NCBI GenBank assembly: GCA_022826345.1
Contig: JAJDVB010000042.1
Location: forward strand, 1 to 21,527
Source of the DNA: Alphaproteobacteria bacterium
GTDB lineage: Bacteria; Pseudomonadota; Alphaproteobacteria; UBA828
DNA length: 21,527 bases
Direction: 5' to 3'
In this document: positions 1 through 8,246 of the stretch, piece by piece
How the letters are laid out: each line of letters opens with the position of its first letter
How positions within the stretch are numbered: the stretch's first letter is position 1
Program-made: the position numbers and the translations under genes
The notes under the pieces: generated by a model
What the model saw: only the letters and a program-made list of their open reading frames with translations
What the model was told of the DNA's origin: nothing
The model's database searches: none

Positions 1-423
1 GACCATGCCGCGCTCGGCGGCGAGCGCCTCCGCCCGCGCCCGCGCGCCGTCGTAGGAATCGCCCGCCAGCAGCACCTCGGCGCCCAGGCGTTCCACAGCG
101 TCCACCTTGATGCGGGGCGCCGTCTCCGGCATGACGATCAGCGCGTGCGTGCCGAGCCGGCGCGCGGCCAGCGCCACGCCCTGCGCGTGGTTGCCGGCGG
201 ATGACGCGATCACCCCCCGCGCCCGCTCCTCGTCACTGAGCGAGGTGAGCTTGTTGTAGGCGCCCCGCAGCTTGAACGAGAAGACCGGCTGCAGGTCCTC
301 CCGCTTGAGCCATACCTCGCAGCCGAGCCGGGAGGAGAGTTTCGGCGCCCGCTCGAGGGGCGTCTCGCGCGCCACGTCATAGACGCGTGCCTTCAGGATC
401 TTCGTGACGTAGTCTCGGGGCAT
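1..423 (-). CDS. ilvA: Threonine dehydratase (threonine ammonia-lyase), N-terminal part
   Basis: The 141 visible codons start at ATG 423 and run off the left edge of the window. The protein is a fold-type II PLP enzyme that deaminates threonine to 2-oxobutanoate, the first step toward isoleucine. Direct evidence is the Schiff-base lysine motif SFKLRGAYN (K51) after VWLKREDLQPV, and the phosphate-binding SSAGNHAQG loop (about 74-82), both diagnostic for IlvA/TdcB-type enzymes. The KREDLQPVFSFKLRG wording and short N-terminus fit the biosynthetic IlvA type. The regulatory ACT-like domain that would separate IlvA from catabolic TdcB lies outside the window, so the exact subtype is open. No strong Shine-Dalgarno is visible before the ATG. 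The gene is on the same strand as the NicX-fold gene but 139 bases away, so it is probably a separate unit. Confidence 0.9.
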   Translation of the reverse strand, partial: MPRDYVTKILKARVYDVARETPLERAPKLSSRLGCEVWLKREDLQPVFSFKLRGAYNKLTSLSDEERARGVIASSAGNHAQGVALAARRLGTHALIVMPETAPRIKVDAVERLGAEVLLAGDSYDGARARAEALAAERGMV

Positions 424-446
424 GGGGCGGGCTCGTTCGCATGGGT

Positions 447-480
447 GCGGACGCGACCGCCGGCAACCGCCGGCGTCCGC
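447..480. repeat. Inverted repeat between NicX-fold gene and ilvA
   Basis: An 8-base perfect inverted repeat (gcggacgc 447-454, gcgtccgc 473-480) encloses GC-rich sequence that itself repeats ccgccgg. It could form a hairpin in the transcript downstream of the 563-1606 gene and 24 bases before ilvA. No T-run follows, so a terminator or leader role is only a guess. Confidence 0.3.
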
Positions 481-562
481 GCCGCGACGCATTCACATGG
501 GAACGCGGCGAAATCAAATCAATGAGTCGAGACGACGAGAAACGCGCAGGCCAGCGTCCGGC

Positions 563-1606
563 CTAGCCGTAGATCGGGCGTAGCTGCTCGGCCATCGTTG
601 CGAGCGGTTCGGGTGCGACGATGACGCCGTCTTCGAGAATCTGCTGCCCTTCGATCCACATCGACTGCATCGAGATCACGCAGTCGGGGTGGTTCTCCCC
701 GCCGCCCGGCACCCAGAACGGCAGCCCGAGCCCGATGGCGTTGTAGCCGGCCACGCGCTGGTCCTCGATGAAGCACTTGCCAGTGTAGCGCGCCGCCGGA
801 TGGAAGCCGCAGGTGAAGTGGACGACGTAGCCGAACTCGCCGTTGCCGGCCCGCGTCAGGGCGCGGCGCATGACCTTGTTCTCCGGCCCGCCGCCGATGA
901 CCTCTCTCACCTTGCCGTCGATCTTCAGCGTCATCGGCTCGGCAAGCTCGGTGTAGTACTCGTGGAACATGTTGCTGGTGACGACCGAGCCCACGACCGA
1001 CTCCATCTCGGGCAGGATCATCACGGTGCCGGGCACGAAATAACCGCCGGGCTCCGTCGCGCGGGCGAAGGCGAAGCCCTCCGGCTTGCCCAGCGTGAAG
1101 CTGACATCGGTGCCGTGCGCATTGGTGATGCGGCAGTCCTTGCCGGCGGACTCCGCGAGCAGCGCGCCGAACGCGTCGCCGAGCTGGAACAGCCCGTCGA
1201 GATCGGCGCCACCCATGAGGCGCACCATCTCGTCGGCGCCGACGTCGGCACCGAGAAAGTAGCGGACGCGGTTCTTCTCCATCGCTTCGTCGAATGCCTT
1301 GGAGCCGGCCAGATAGGGCATGCAGAGATCGATCCAGACGTCGCAGGCGCCGGTGGCCGCCTTGACGTGATCGGGCAGGTATTCGTCCGCCAGTCCGCCC
1401 TGGAAGGGCACCGGCGGCGCCAGCGTGATCGAGGCGACCTTGGCGCCGAGCCGGTAGGCGGCGTCCTGGATCGCCTGGACGCCGAGGGTATCGGTTCCTG
1501 TGTCGGTCGTGATGAGGACGCTCTCGCCCGCCTCGACGCACATCATGTCCCGCGTGAGGACATCGGCGGCGCGCGCCAGCTTCGGTCCGATCCCGGCTTC
1601 GGGCAT
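563..1606 (-). CDS. M29 aminopeptidase / NicX-fold metalloenzyme
   Basis: A 347-residue protein with the overall character of the family joining M29 aminopeptidases (leucyl aminopeptidase T) and 2,5-dihydroxypyridine 5,6-dioxygenase NicX. Visible features are the N-terminal ADVLTRDMMCVEAGESVLITTD segment (residues 14-35) typical of this family, an acidic stretch LPEMES near 199-204, a His at 269 (GFHP), and the C-terminal metal-type pair H306-x-D308 in ENHPD, which matches the HxD metal ligands of M29 enzymes. It could be a peptidase or a ring-opening dioxygenase of an N-heterocycle; the sequence alone does not decide. The ATG is supported by GAGGGA about 8 bases upstream. It is divergent from the ThDP enzyme across 134 bases. 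The longer upstream start at 1661 is in another frame and is a shadow. Confidence 0.75.
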   Translation of the reverse strand: MPEAGIGPKLARAADVLTRDMMCVEAGESVLITTDTGTDTLGVQAIQDAAYRLGAKVASITLAPPVPFQGGLADEYLPDHVKAATGACDVWIDLCMPYLAGSKAFDEAMEKNRVRYFLGADVGADEMVRLMGGADLDGLFQLGDAFGALLAESAGKDCRITNAHGTDVSFTLGKPEGFAFARATEPGGYFVPGTVMILPEMESVVGSVVTSNMFHEYYTELAEPMTLKIDGKVREVIGGGPENKVMRRALTRAGNGEFGYVVHFTCGFHPAARYTGKCFIEDQRVAGYNAIGLGLPFWVPGGGENHPDCVISMQSMWIEGQQILEDGVIVAPEPLATMAEQLRPIYG

Positions 1607-1740
1607 GGCTCATTCCCTCGGTCTGGAGGTTGAGGCTTCGCAGGACCCAACGAATGCCCACCGGCCGGCAGTATACCGTAGTGGGAATTCCTGGCGCCCC
1701 CTAAGCTGCACGCGACGAAACGCGAGGCGGGTATGGGCCG
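1607..1740. promoter_or_regulatory. Divergent promoter region
   Basis: This 134-base gap separates two divergent genes and must hold both promoters. The clearest signal is tatact read on the minus strand (1670-1675), a 5 of 6 match to a sigma70 -10 box, overlapping the small palindrome gtatac (1671-1676). No convincing -35 stands at 16-18 bases. Candidate ribosome sites are GAGGGA before 1606 (minus) and a weak gaggcggg before 1741 (plus). Confidence 0.35.
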
Positions 1741-3426
1741 ATGACGAAGCGCTCGGGCGCAGAGGTTCTGGCGGAGATGCTGCAGGGCTACGGCGTCACG
1801 CATGTCTTCATGGTGCCGTCGATCCTGCGGCGCGCTTTGGTCGAGATGGAGCGGCGCACCACGATCCGGCGCATCCAGGTCCACGCCGAGAAGTCGGCCG
1901 CCTACATGGCCGATGGCTATGCCCGGGCGAGCGGCCACCCCGGCATCTGCATGGCGCAGGTGGTGGGCGCGCTCAACCTCGCCGCCGGCCTGCGCGACGC
2001 CTGGCTCGCCAACGCGCCGGTGATCGCCATGACCGGCGGTCGCGATCCGCACACCAAGTTCCGCAAGGCTTATCAGGACTTGGATGACGTGCCGGCCTTC
2101 GAGCCGGTGACCAAGTTCAACGCGACCGTGGACGAGGTGACGCGCATTCCCGACCTGCTGCGCCAGGCCTTCCGGGTCGCCGTCTCGGGCAAGCCCGGCC
2201 CGGTGCACCTGCAGTTCCGGGGCAACGAGGGGCAGATCGACTACGAGGAAGCGGAGATGGAGCCCCTCGCGGAAGAGCTATTCGCGCGGGTGCCGCCCTT
2301 CAGGCCCACGCCTGCGCCCGAGCACGCGCGTGCGGCGCTTGACGCGATCGAGGCGGCAGAGCGGCCGGTGTTCGTTGCCGGCGGTGGGGTTCGCGCATCG
2401 GGGGCGGGGGCGGCGCTGGTGGCGCTCGCCGAGCGCCTTGCGGTCCCGGTCGCGACCTCGCTCCACGGCAAGGACACCATTACCGGCGATCATCCGCTCT
2501 CGGTCGGCGTCGTCGGGACCTACTCTCGCGAGACCGCCAACCGGGTCGTAGGCGAGGCCGACCTGGTGTGCTTCGTCGGCAGCGAGACCGGCGGCATGAC
2601 CACGCACTTCTGGCAGGTGCCGCCCATCGGCACGCCTGCGGTGCAGATCGACATCGAGCCCCAGTCGCTCGGCCGCAACTACCCGCTCAAGGCGGCGGTC
2701 TGCGCCGATGCGAAGATGGCGCTCGACTGGATGCTGGATCACGCCGATCCCCGGTCTGCTGAGCGCCGGGCGGCATGGATCGCCCGCGCCCGCCAAATCG
2801 TAGCGGAGTGGCGCGATCGCTACCGGCCACTCCTGGAGTCTGACGCCGTGCCCATCCGGCCGGAGCGCATTTGCCACGAGCTCTCGCGGCACCTGCCCGA
2901 TGACGCCATTGTCATGGCCGACACCGGGCATTCGGGCATGTGGATGGGCGGCATGTACGACCTGCGCTCGCCCGCGCAGAGCTACATCCGGAGCGCCGGT
3001 CATCTCGGCTGGGCCTTCCCGGCAGGTCTGGGCGCGAAGTGCGCTGCGCCGGACCGCCCGGTCTTCGTCTTCACCGGCGACGCGGGCTTCTGGTACCACT
3101 TGGGCGAGATCGAGACCGCCGTGCGCTGCGGCATCAACACGGTCACGCTGGTGAACAACAACAGCTCGGGCAATCAGGGGTCGCCCGGTTTCGACCGCGC
3201 CTACGGCGGGCAGCAGTCCGAGCAGGGACGCGAGCTCTGGACCTACAACGACGTCAACTTCGCCACCATCGCCGAAGCCATGGGCGCGTTGGGCCTGCGC
3301 GTCGAGAACCCCGCAGATATCCCCGGCGCGCTCGAGACCGCCTTCGCCGCCGCCCGGCCTGTGGTGATCGACGTGGTGAGCGACATCGAGGCCCAGGCCC
3401 CGCTCGCGGTGATCGGGAGAGCCTGA
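1741..3426 (+). CDS. Thiamine-diphosphate enzyme, acetolactate synthase-like
   Basis: A 561-residue protein with the full three-domain layout of ThDP decarboxylase/synthase enzymes. The N-terminal pyrimidine-binding domain carries the cofactor-activating glutamate E50 in HAEKSAAYMADGYAR. The central domain is about 190-340. The C-terminal pyrophosphate domain carries the Mg-binding motif around 445-475 (TGDAGFWYHLGEIE followed by NNNSS). The usual GDG is GDA here (residues 446-448), and the usual N-terminal FGxPG-like loop is MVPS. Length fits the acetolactate synthase, benzoylformate decarboxylase and glyoxylate carboligase group. The true substrate cannot be read, and no small regulatory subunit (IlvN) is adjacent, so a dedicated ilvB role is unlikely. 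It ends 28 bases from the convergent toxin gene; a small palindrome, atccgg-c-ccggat (3430-3442), lies between them. Confidence 0.85.
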   Translation: MTKRSGAEVLAEMLQGYGVTHVFMVPSILRRALVEMERRTTIRRIQVHAEKSAAYMADGYARASGHPGICMAQVVGALNLAAGLRDAWLANAPVIAMTGGRDPHTKFRKAYQDLDDVPAFEPVTKFNATVDEVTRIPDLLRQAFRVAVSGKPGPVHLQFRGNEGQIDYEEAEMEPLAEELFARVPPFRPTPAPEHARAALDAIEAAERPVFVAGGGVRASGAGAALVALAERLAVPVATSLHGKDTITGDHPLSVGVVGTYSRETANRVVGEADLVCFVGSETGGMTTHFWQVPPIGTPAVQIDIEPQSLGRNYPLKAAVCADAKMALDWMLDHADPRSAERRAAWIARARQIVAEWRDRYRPLLESDAVPIRPERICHELSRHLPDDAIVMADTGHSGMWMGGMYDLRSPAQSYIRSAGHLGWAFPAGLGAKCAAPDRPVFVFTGDAGFWYHLGEIETAVRCGINTVTLVNNNSSGNQGSPGFDRAYGGQQSEQGRELWTYNDVNFATIAEAMGALGLRVENPADIPGALETAFAAARPVVIDVVSDIEAQAPLAVIGRA

Positions 3427-3454
3427 ACGATCCGGCCCGGATGTCTTCGAGCGG

Positions 3455-3889
3455 TCACGGCTCGCGTCTGACTTGGGCGAGATTGCGTTGCCGCGCCAAG
3501 CCCGCGAGGCGATCGCGGATAATCCGAAACAGGCCTGCCGGCAGAAAGCCGTAGGCCCACTGCCCCGGCGCGACGGGCAAAAGGTCCGGCCCCGGCCATT
3601 CGAACCTGTTCACCTCTGACACGATGACCCAGGATCGCTCCGGGTCGAGACCGAGACGGCGCTTGGTCAGCGGGGGTATCTCGACCCCCGTCGCGGGATC
3701 GTCGGGCATTCGGTGCGTGATCGGGGCGACGACGACGGTCTTGCCGTAGTCGTCCTCGGACTCCACCGCCAGGACAACGACGGCGGGGCGGTACTTGGTG
3801 CCTTCCTCTCGACCCTGTGTCGCGTCGCGTTGCCAGAGATAAGCGTAACTGATGACGAGGCCGGGCTGGGGATCAGGAATCCGCGCCAT
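3455..3889 (-). CDS. PemK/MazF-like toxin
   Basis: A 144-residue protein resembling the MazF/PemK family of sequence-specific mRNA interferases. It has a YRPAVVV strand (33-39), corresponding to the MazF RPxVVV strand, and a VVVAPITH strand (52-59), matching the conserved PIT/S segment. The N-terminal GLVISYAYLWQRDATQGREEG is somewhat longer than in classic MazF. The gene overlaps the antitoxin gene by 17 bases, which suggests translational coupling and is typical of toxin-antitoxin operons with the antitoxin first. Assignment rests on short motifs plus context, and a catalytically inactive relative cannot be excluded. Confidence 0.65.
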   Translation of the reverse strand: MARIPDPQPGLVISYAYLWQRDATQGREEGTKYRPAVVVLAVESEDDYGKTVVVAPITHRMPDDPATGVEIPPLTKRRLGLDPERSWVIVSEVNRFEWPGPDLLPVAPGQWAYGFLPAGLFRIIRDRLAGLARQRNLAQVRREP

Positions 3890-4148
3890 GTTCGGTCGTC
3901 AACTCGTGATCGTATTGGGCAGCCTCGGCCGGCGGCTCGGCGCGACTGATTGCGTCGATCTCGGCATCGGAGAGCTCTTCCACGGCGAGCGCTCGACGGT
4001 CACGCCGCTTGAGGCGCTCATACTCGTCGACCGAGAGAATCACGAGTCGGTCCCGTCCGTTCCTGGTGATCGCCAGTGGCGCCTTCAGCGCCTCGTCCTG
4101 ACAGCGCCCGAAGTTGCGCTGGAACTCGCGTGACGTGACTCGCTGCAT
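3873..4148 (-). CDS. Phd/YefM-family antitoxin
   Basis: A 91-residue protein beginning MQRVTSREFQRNFG, the usual Phd/YefM N-terminal DNA-binding fold, followed by AITRNGRDRLVILSVDEYERL, the hallmark (I)xxxGxxxxVLxSxxEYExL strand-helix. The C-terminal 40 residues are acidic, as expected for the disordered toxin-neutralising tail. An upstream ATG at 4178 would give 101 residues, but it lies inside the predicted -10 box. ATG 4148 has GGAG 8 bases upstream and starts where the family starts, so I chose it. It probably represses its own operon through the palindrome in the promoter. Confidence 0.75.
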   Translation of the reverse strand: MQRVTSREFQRNFGRCQDEALKAPLAITRNGRDRLVILSVDEYERLKRRDRRALAVEELSDAEIDAISRAEPPAEAAQYDHELTTEHGADS

Positions 4149-4160
4149 GTCCTTCGCTCC

Positions 4161-4178
4161 GATCTGCATGATCTGCAT
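4161..4178. repeat. Tandem 9-base repeat in antitoxin leader
   Basis: gatctgcat occurs twice head to tail (4161-4169 and 4170-4178), between the -10 box and the antitoxin ribosome site. It may be an extra operator half-site pair or a chance duplication. Confidence 0.5.
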
Positions 4179-4205
4179 AATACGGATTGTCAGACAACGT
4201 GTCGA
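4177..4205 (-). promoter_or_regulatory. Sigma70 promoter with operator palindrome for the toxin-antitoxin operon
   Basis: Read on the minus strand, TCGACA (4205-4200; 5 of 6 to TTGACA) and TATTAT (4182-4177; 5 of 6 to TATAAT) are separated by exactly 17 bases. The spacer contains a perfect palindrome, ttgtc-a-gacaa (4187-4197), ideally placed for repression by the Phd/YefM-like protein. The predicted start near 4170 lies after ATG 4178, which supports the shorter antitoxin. Confidence 0.6.
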
Positions 4206-4253
4206 GCAGCGACCGGGCGCCGCTCGCGGTGACCGGCGCCGGCGGCTGAAGCA

Positions 4254-4286
4254 CGGGCGGCGCGCCCTCTGGTTGCGCGCCGCCCG
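4254..4286 (-). terminator. Strong hairpin after the binding-protein gene
   Basis: A perfect 12-base-pair GC stem (4254-4265 with 4275-4286) with a 9-base loop lies 17 bases after the stop of the potD-like gene and before the toxin-antitoxin promoter. There is no T-run on the minus strand, so it may be a 3' stabilising hairpin or a processed end rather than a classic intrinsic terminator. Confidence 0.5.
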
Positions 4287-4303
4287 GCCTCAAACGGAAA
4301 CGT

Positions 4304-5341
4304 CTACTTCTTCAGGCGGGTCCACATGGTGTCGTAAACTTCCTGGGTCGCCTGATCGCACACCGCGACGAAGGTGCCGGCGGGCGCATCGGCCGGCGGC
4401 ACGGACTCGGGCTGGCTTGCGAGCTCCGGATCGAGATGCGGGGTCACGCCCGTCACGCCGGCGGCGTAGCGCGCGTAGTTGGTGACCGCGGCAATGTTCT
4501 CCGGCTCCAGCAGGAAGTCCATGAACTTGATCGCGCTGGCCCGGTTGGGCGCGTCCTTCAGCAGCACGACATTGTCCATCCAGACGACGTAGCCCTGGCG
4601 CGGATAGGCGTACTCGATGTTGGCGCCCTCCGCCCTGGCCTTGGCGCCGAAGCCGTTCCAGATCATCCCCACGGCGGCGTCGCCGGAGACCAGCACGTCC
4701 TTGGCGCCGTCGGAGTTGAACGAGGCCCAGTGCGGCTTGGCCGCCTGAAGCAGCGCGTCGAGCGCCTTGAGCTGCTCGCGGTCGGTCGAGCACTGCGGAA
4801 TCCCGAGATGCAGCGAGGCCAGCAGCATGACCTCGCCCTGGGCGTCGAGCACGTTGATCTTGCCCTTCAGCTCATCCGGCGGGTCGTAGACGATGCTGGT
4901 GTCGTTGATGTCGCCCTGATAGACGTCCCGGTTCACCGAGAAGCTGGTCGAGCCCCACTGGTAGGGGATCGAGTGCTTGCGGCCCGGATCGAAGGGCACG
5001 TCCAGCCACTGCTGCTCGATGTTGCCGAAGTTGGCGAGCTCGCCCTCGGCAACGGTGTCGAGCATGCCTTCGCCGATCATGATCTCGACCATGTAGTCTC
5101 CCGGCACCGCCACGTCGTAGGAGCCGAGCTTGCCGGCCTTGAGCGAGGCCAGCATCGCCTCGTTGGAATCGAAGGTGTCCATGGTCACCTCGATCCCGGT
5201 CTCGGCCGAGAACTTGTCCAGCAGTTCCTGCGGGATGTACTCGAACCAGTGGTAGATCGAGAGCTTCTCCTGAGCCTGTGCCGCGCCTGCGACAAAGGTC
5301 AGGGCTAACGCTGCTATTCCGGCTTTGAGAACGGTCCGCAT
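4304..5341 (-). CDS. potD: Polyamine-type periplasmic binding protein (PotD/PotF-like)
   Basis: A 345-residue periplasmic solute receptor of the importer encoded by the three genes before it. It has a signal peptide 1-23 (MRTVLKAG...AQA, cleavage before Q24). The mature part starts with SIYHWFEYIPQELLDKF, matching the PotD N-terminal strand with its ligand-stacking tryptophan (W32). GMIWNG (W228) and VWMD (W254, D256) correspond to the E. coli PotD aromatic box and amine-binding Asp257. In my by-eye alignment the position of PotD Asp168 is Ala167, while Glu171 is kept (E170), so the ligand may carry fewer positive charges than spermidine. The start is supported by AAGGAGG 6 bases upstream. 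It is the last gene of the long operon. Confidence 0.9.
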   Translation of the reverse strand: MRTVLKAGIAALALTFVAGAAQAQEKLSIYHWFEYIPQELLDKFSAETGIEVTMDTFDSNEAMLASLKAGKLGSYDVAVPGDYMVEIMIGEGMLDTVAEGELANFGNIEQQWLDVPFDPGRKHSIPYQWGSTSFSVNRDVYQGDINDTSIVYDPPDELKGKINVLDAQGEVMLLASLHLGIPQCSTDREQLKALDALLQAAKPHWASFNSDGAKDVLVSGDAAVGMIWNGFGAKARAEGANIEYAYPRQGYVVWMDNVVLLKDAPNRASAIKFMDFLLEPENIAAVTNYARYAAGVTGVTPHLDPELASQPESVPPADAPAGTFVAVCDQATQEVYDTMWTRLKK

Positions 5342-5378
5342 GTCTCCCTCCTTGGTTGCGGTGGTTTTACGGTGAGGT

Positions 5379-6200
5379 TTACGCCTCCGCCTTCGTTCCC
5401 TGACGCCCGTACCGACTGATGAAGTAGGAGAGCGTCACGATCAGGATCGAGACGGTGAGCATGAGCGTGCTGAGCGCCATGATGTTGGGTTTGATGCCCT
5501 GCTTCACGGCCCCGAATATCGCCGTGGGCAGGGTCTCGATACCGGCGCCCTTGATGAAGTTGGTGATGATGAAATCGTCCAGCGAGATGATGAATGCTAG
5601 CAGGAAGCCCGCGAGAATGCCGGGCGCCATCAACGGCATGAGAACGCGCAGGAACGCCTGGAAGCGGCTGGCGTAGAGGTCCTGCGCGGCCTCTTCGTAA
5701 CTGCCGTCGATCCCCTGCAGGCGCGCCGCGATCGGCAGATACGCGAACGGAATACAAAAGACGATATGCGCGACGAGGATGGATAGATAACCCAGCGTGA
5801 AGCCGATGGCGCTGAAGAAGACCAGCGTCGCCACGGCGGTGACGATCTCCGGCACCATGATCGGCATGCTGATGAGCGCGAGGTTCAGCGCCTTCCCTTT
5901 GAAGGCACCGCCCCGGACCATGGCGACCGCCGCAGCCGTCGCGATGATGGTGCTGGCGACGGCGGCCGAGAGCGCGATGGTCAGCGAGTTCCAGGCGGCG
6001 TCCTTGAACTTGGCCGATTCCGGCCCGGTGAAGATGTCCATGTACCAGCGGAAGCTGAACCCGCCCCAGCGGGTGATCGAGAGCGAGTCGTTGAAGCTGT
6101 AGACCATCACCACCAGCAGCGGCGCGTAGAGCACCACCAGGCAGAGGATCGTTATCGGCAGGAAGCCGGGATAGCGCCTGATGTTGAGGCTGCGCCGCAT
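5379..6200 (-). CDS. potC: ABC transporter permease, PotC-like
   Basis: A 273-residue inner-membrane permease of the binding-protein-dependent transport family. About six hydrophobic segments are visible, the first near 13-36. The cytoplasmic EAA loop that docks on the ATPase is [11 protein letters not shown] (169-179), followed by a proline/glycine-rich APGILAG. The extra-cytoplasmic [15 protein letters not shown] after the first helix is the normal PotC signature. It starts 1 base after the stop of the PotB-like gene and pairs with it as the heterodimeric channel. Confidence 0.92.
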   Translation of the reverse strand: MRRSLNIRRYPGFLPITILCLVVLYAPLLVVMVYSFNDSLSITRWGGFSFRWYMDIFTGPESAKFKDAAWNSLTIALSAAVASTIIATAAAVAMVRGGAFKGKALNLALISMPIMVPEIVTAVATLVFFSAIGFTLGYLSILVAHIVFCIPFAYLPIAARLQGIDGSYEEAAQDLYASRFQAFLRVLMPLMAPGILAGFLLAFIISLDDFIITNFIKGAGIETLPTAIFGAVKQGIKPNIMALSTLMLTVSILIVTLSYFISRYGRQGTKAEA

Positions 6201-6201
6201 C

Positions 6202-7128
6202 TCAGGCCTGCTTCGCGCTGCGCAGCGCCTGCCGGCGCGCGTAGATGAAGAGCGCGATGAGCACCAGGGAGAGCAGGATCATCGACGCGGCCGCGCCGAA
6301 GGGCCAGTTGCCGGCATTGCCCTTGAACTGTTCCTCGATGAGCGAGCCGATCAGGAAGTTCTTGGCGCCGCCGAGCAGGTCCGGCGCGAGGAAGGCGCCG
6401 AGGCTCGGCACGAAGACCAGGATGCAGCCTGCCACGATGCCGGGCCGCACGATGGGCAGGATGACCTTGCGCAGGATCGTCCAGCGGTTGGCATAGAGGT
6501 CGGCCGCCGCTTCGGAGAGCGCGAAGTCGTAGCGCTCCACCGAGGCGTAGATCGGCAGCACCATGAAGGGCAGGTACGAGTAGAAGAGCCCGAGCTGGAC
6601 CGCGAAATCGGTGTTGATGAGCGCAATCGGCTCACTGATGACGCCCAAGCCCATCAGGGCCTCGTTGAGTGGCCCGTTGTCCCGGATCAGGAACTTCATC
6701 GAGACCGTGCGGATGAGCAGGTTCACCCAATAGGGGACCGTCACCAGGAAGAGCCACATCGAGCGGGTCGCGGGCGAGCGCGTCGCGATGAAGTAGGCGG
6801 TCGGAAAGCCGATGATGAGGCAGAGCAGCGTGGCGACGGCCGCCTGGATGATCGAGCGGACGAAGATCACAATGTAGGTCCACTCGATCTTCGGCGCCTC
6901 GTCGCCGAAGAGGCCGCGGTCGAAGATGAACTGGTCGTAAGCCGCGAGCGAGAACTCCCAGATCACCCCGCCGCGGAACTCCTTCGTCAGGAAGGAGTAG
7001 GCCAGCATCATCAGCACCGGCGCCACGAGGAAGAAGCCGATGATCACCCAGGTCGGAATCAGCAAGGGGGTGCGCACCGGCGCGAAGGTGCGGGAGACCG
7101 CGCGCGTGCTGGCGAGCTCGCCGGCCAT
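6202..7128 (-). CDS. potB: ABC transporter permease, PotB-like
   Basis: A 308-residue inner-membrane permease, with a first hydrophobic helix near 22-46 and further helices to the C-terminus. The EAA loop [11 protein letters not shown] (205-215) is followed by [13 protein letters not shown]. The motif [18 protein letters not shown] in the middle is typical of PotB/PotH proteins. The ATG overlaps the TGA of the ATPase gene by one base (TGATG), so translation is probably coupled. Together with the PotC-like partner it forms the membrane channel of the importer. Confidence 0.92.
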   Translation of the reverse strand: MAGELASTRAVSRTFAPVRTPLLIPTWVIIGFFLVAPVLMMLAYSFLTKEFRGGVIWEFSLAAYDQFIFDRGLFGDEAPKIEWTYIVIFVRSIIQAAVATLLCLIIGFPTAYFIATRSPATRSMWLFLVTVPYWVNLLIRTVSMKFLIRDNGPLNEALMGLGVISEPIALINTDFAVQLGLFYSYLPFMVLPIYASVERYDFALSEAAADLYANRWTILRKVILPIVRPGIVAGCILVFVPSLGAFLAPDLLGGAKNFLIGSLIEEQFKGNAGNWPFGAAASMILLSLVLIALFIYARRQALRSAKQA

Positions 7129-8216
7129 CAGTCCACCAGAAGCCGTGCGCCGCCGGGTGTGATGGCGAGGCCCACCCGGTCGCCGGTGCGATAGGGCACT
7201 GCGTCTGCGCCGACATTTTGCGCGCGCACCAGGATGTCCGGCCCCTCGTCCAGGCGGACGCCGTACTGGATGTCGGTGCCGAGGTAGACGGTCTGGTCCA
7301 CCACGCCCGTGAGGCCGCTGTCACACGCCGCCTCGGCCACGAGGGAGAGGCGTTCCGGGCGGATCAGCACGTGCGCGGCAGCGCCCTCCTCCGGCGACGT
7401 CCCGGCGGCCTGGCAGGGGAACGCGGCGCCGTTGGGCAGGCGGCTATACCAGGCGCCGTCCGGCCCCCGCTGCACGGTCACGTCGAGCACGTTGGTCTCG
7501 CCGATGAAGTTCGCCACGAAGCGGTCGATGGGCGCCTCGTAGATCTCGTGCGGTGTGCCCACCTGCCGGATCTCGCCCGCCGACATCACGGCGATGCGGT
7601 CCGACATGGTGAGCGCTTCCTCCTGGTCGTGGGTCACGAACACGAAGGTGATGCCGGTTTCCTCCTGAATCTGCTTGAGCTCGATGCGCATGGCCTGGCG
7701 CAGCTTGAGATCGAGCGCAGAGAGCGGCTCGTCCAGCAGCAGCACCTTGGGCCGGGGCGCCATGGCGCGGGCGAGCGCGACCCGCTGCTGCTGCCCGCCG
7801 GAGAGCTGCGCCGGCCTGCGCGCCGCGAGGTCGCCCAGCTTTACGAGGTCCAGAATGCGCCCGGTCTGGTCCTCGATGTCCGCCTTGCTCCAGCCGAGGC
7901 GGCGCATGCCGAAGGCCACATTCTCCGCCACCGTCATGTGCGGGAAGAGCGCGTAGTGCTGGAAGACGGTGTTGATCGGGCGCCGGTTGGGGGGCAGCGT
8001 CCCGATGTCCTCGCCGTAGAGAAGGATTTCGCCTTCGGTGATCTCCTCGAAGCCTGCGATCAGGCGGAGCAGGGTGGTCTTGCCGCAGCCGGACGGACCG
8101 AGCAGCGTGAAGAACTCGTTGTCCCGGATCGTCAGCGACACGCCGGCGAGCGCCGTCACCGCGCCGAAGCGCTTGACGGCATCGCGCACGTCGATGGCGA
8201 TGTTCTCCTCGGCCAA
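7128..8216 (-). CDS. potA: ABC transporter ATPase, PotA-like
   Basis: A 362-residue ATP-binding subunit. The nucleotide-binding domain has Walker A GPSGCGKTT (40-48), Q-loop FQHYALFP, signature LSGGQQQRVALARA (138-151), Walker B VLLLDEPLSALD (158-169) and the switch His in VTHDQ (H196). A C-terminal TOBE-type regulatory domain follows, including VLIRPERLSL. The start read here is TTG at 8216, preceded by GGAGGG about 9 bases upstream; no better in-frame ATG is nearby. A 30-base gap separates it from the decarboxylase gene. It energises amine import across the inner membrane. Confidence 0.92.
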   Translation of the reverse strand: MAEENIAIDVRDAVKRFGAVTALAGVSLTIRDNEFFTLLGPSGCGKTTLLRLIAGFEEITEGEILLYGEDIGTLPPNRRPINTVFQHYALFPHMTVAENVAFGMRRLGWSKADIEDQTGRILDLVKLGDLAARRPAQLSGGQQQRVALARAMAPRPKVLLLDEPLSALDLKLRQAMRIELKQIQEETGITFVFVTHDQEEALTMSDRIAVMSAGEIRQVGTPHEIYEAPIDRFVANFIGETNVLDVTVQRGPDGAWYSRLPNGAAFPCQAAGTSPEEGAAAHVLIRPERLSLVAEAACDSGLTGVVDQTVYLGTDIQYGVRLDEGPDILVRAQNVGADAVPYRTGDRVGLAITPGGARLLVD

Positions 8217-8246
8217 CGTGCGTCTCCCTCCGCCCGTGATCCGCGC

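Noticed and set aside
4149..4178. Ten extra N-terminal residues of the antitoxin
   Set aside because: The upstream ATG sits in the predicted -10 box and would not be on the transcript; it has no ribosome site.
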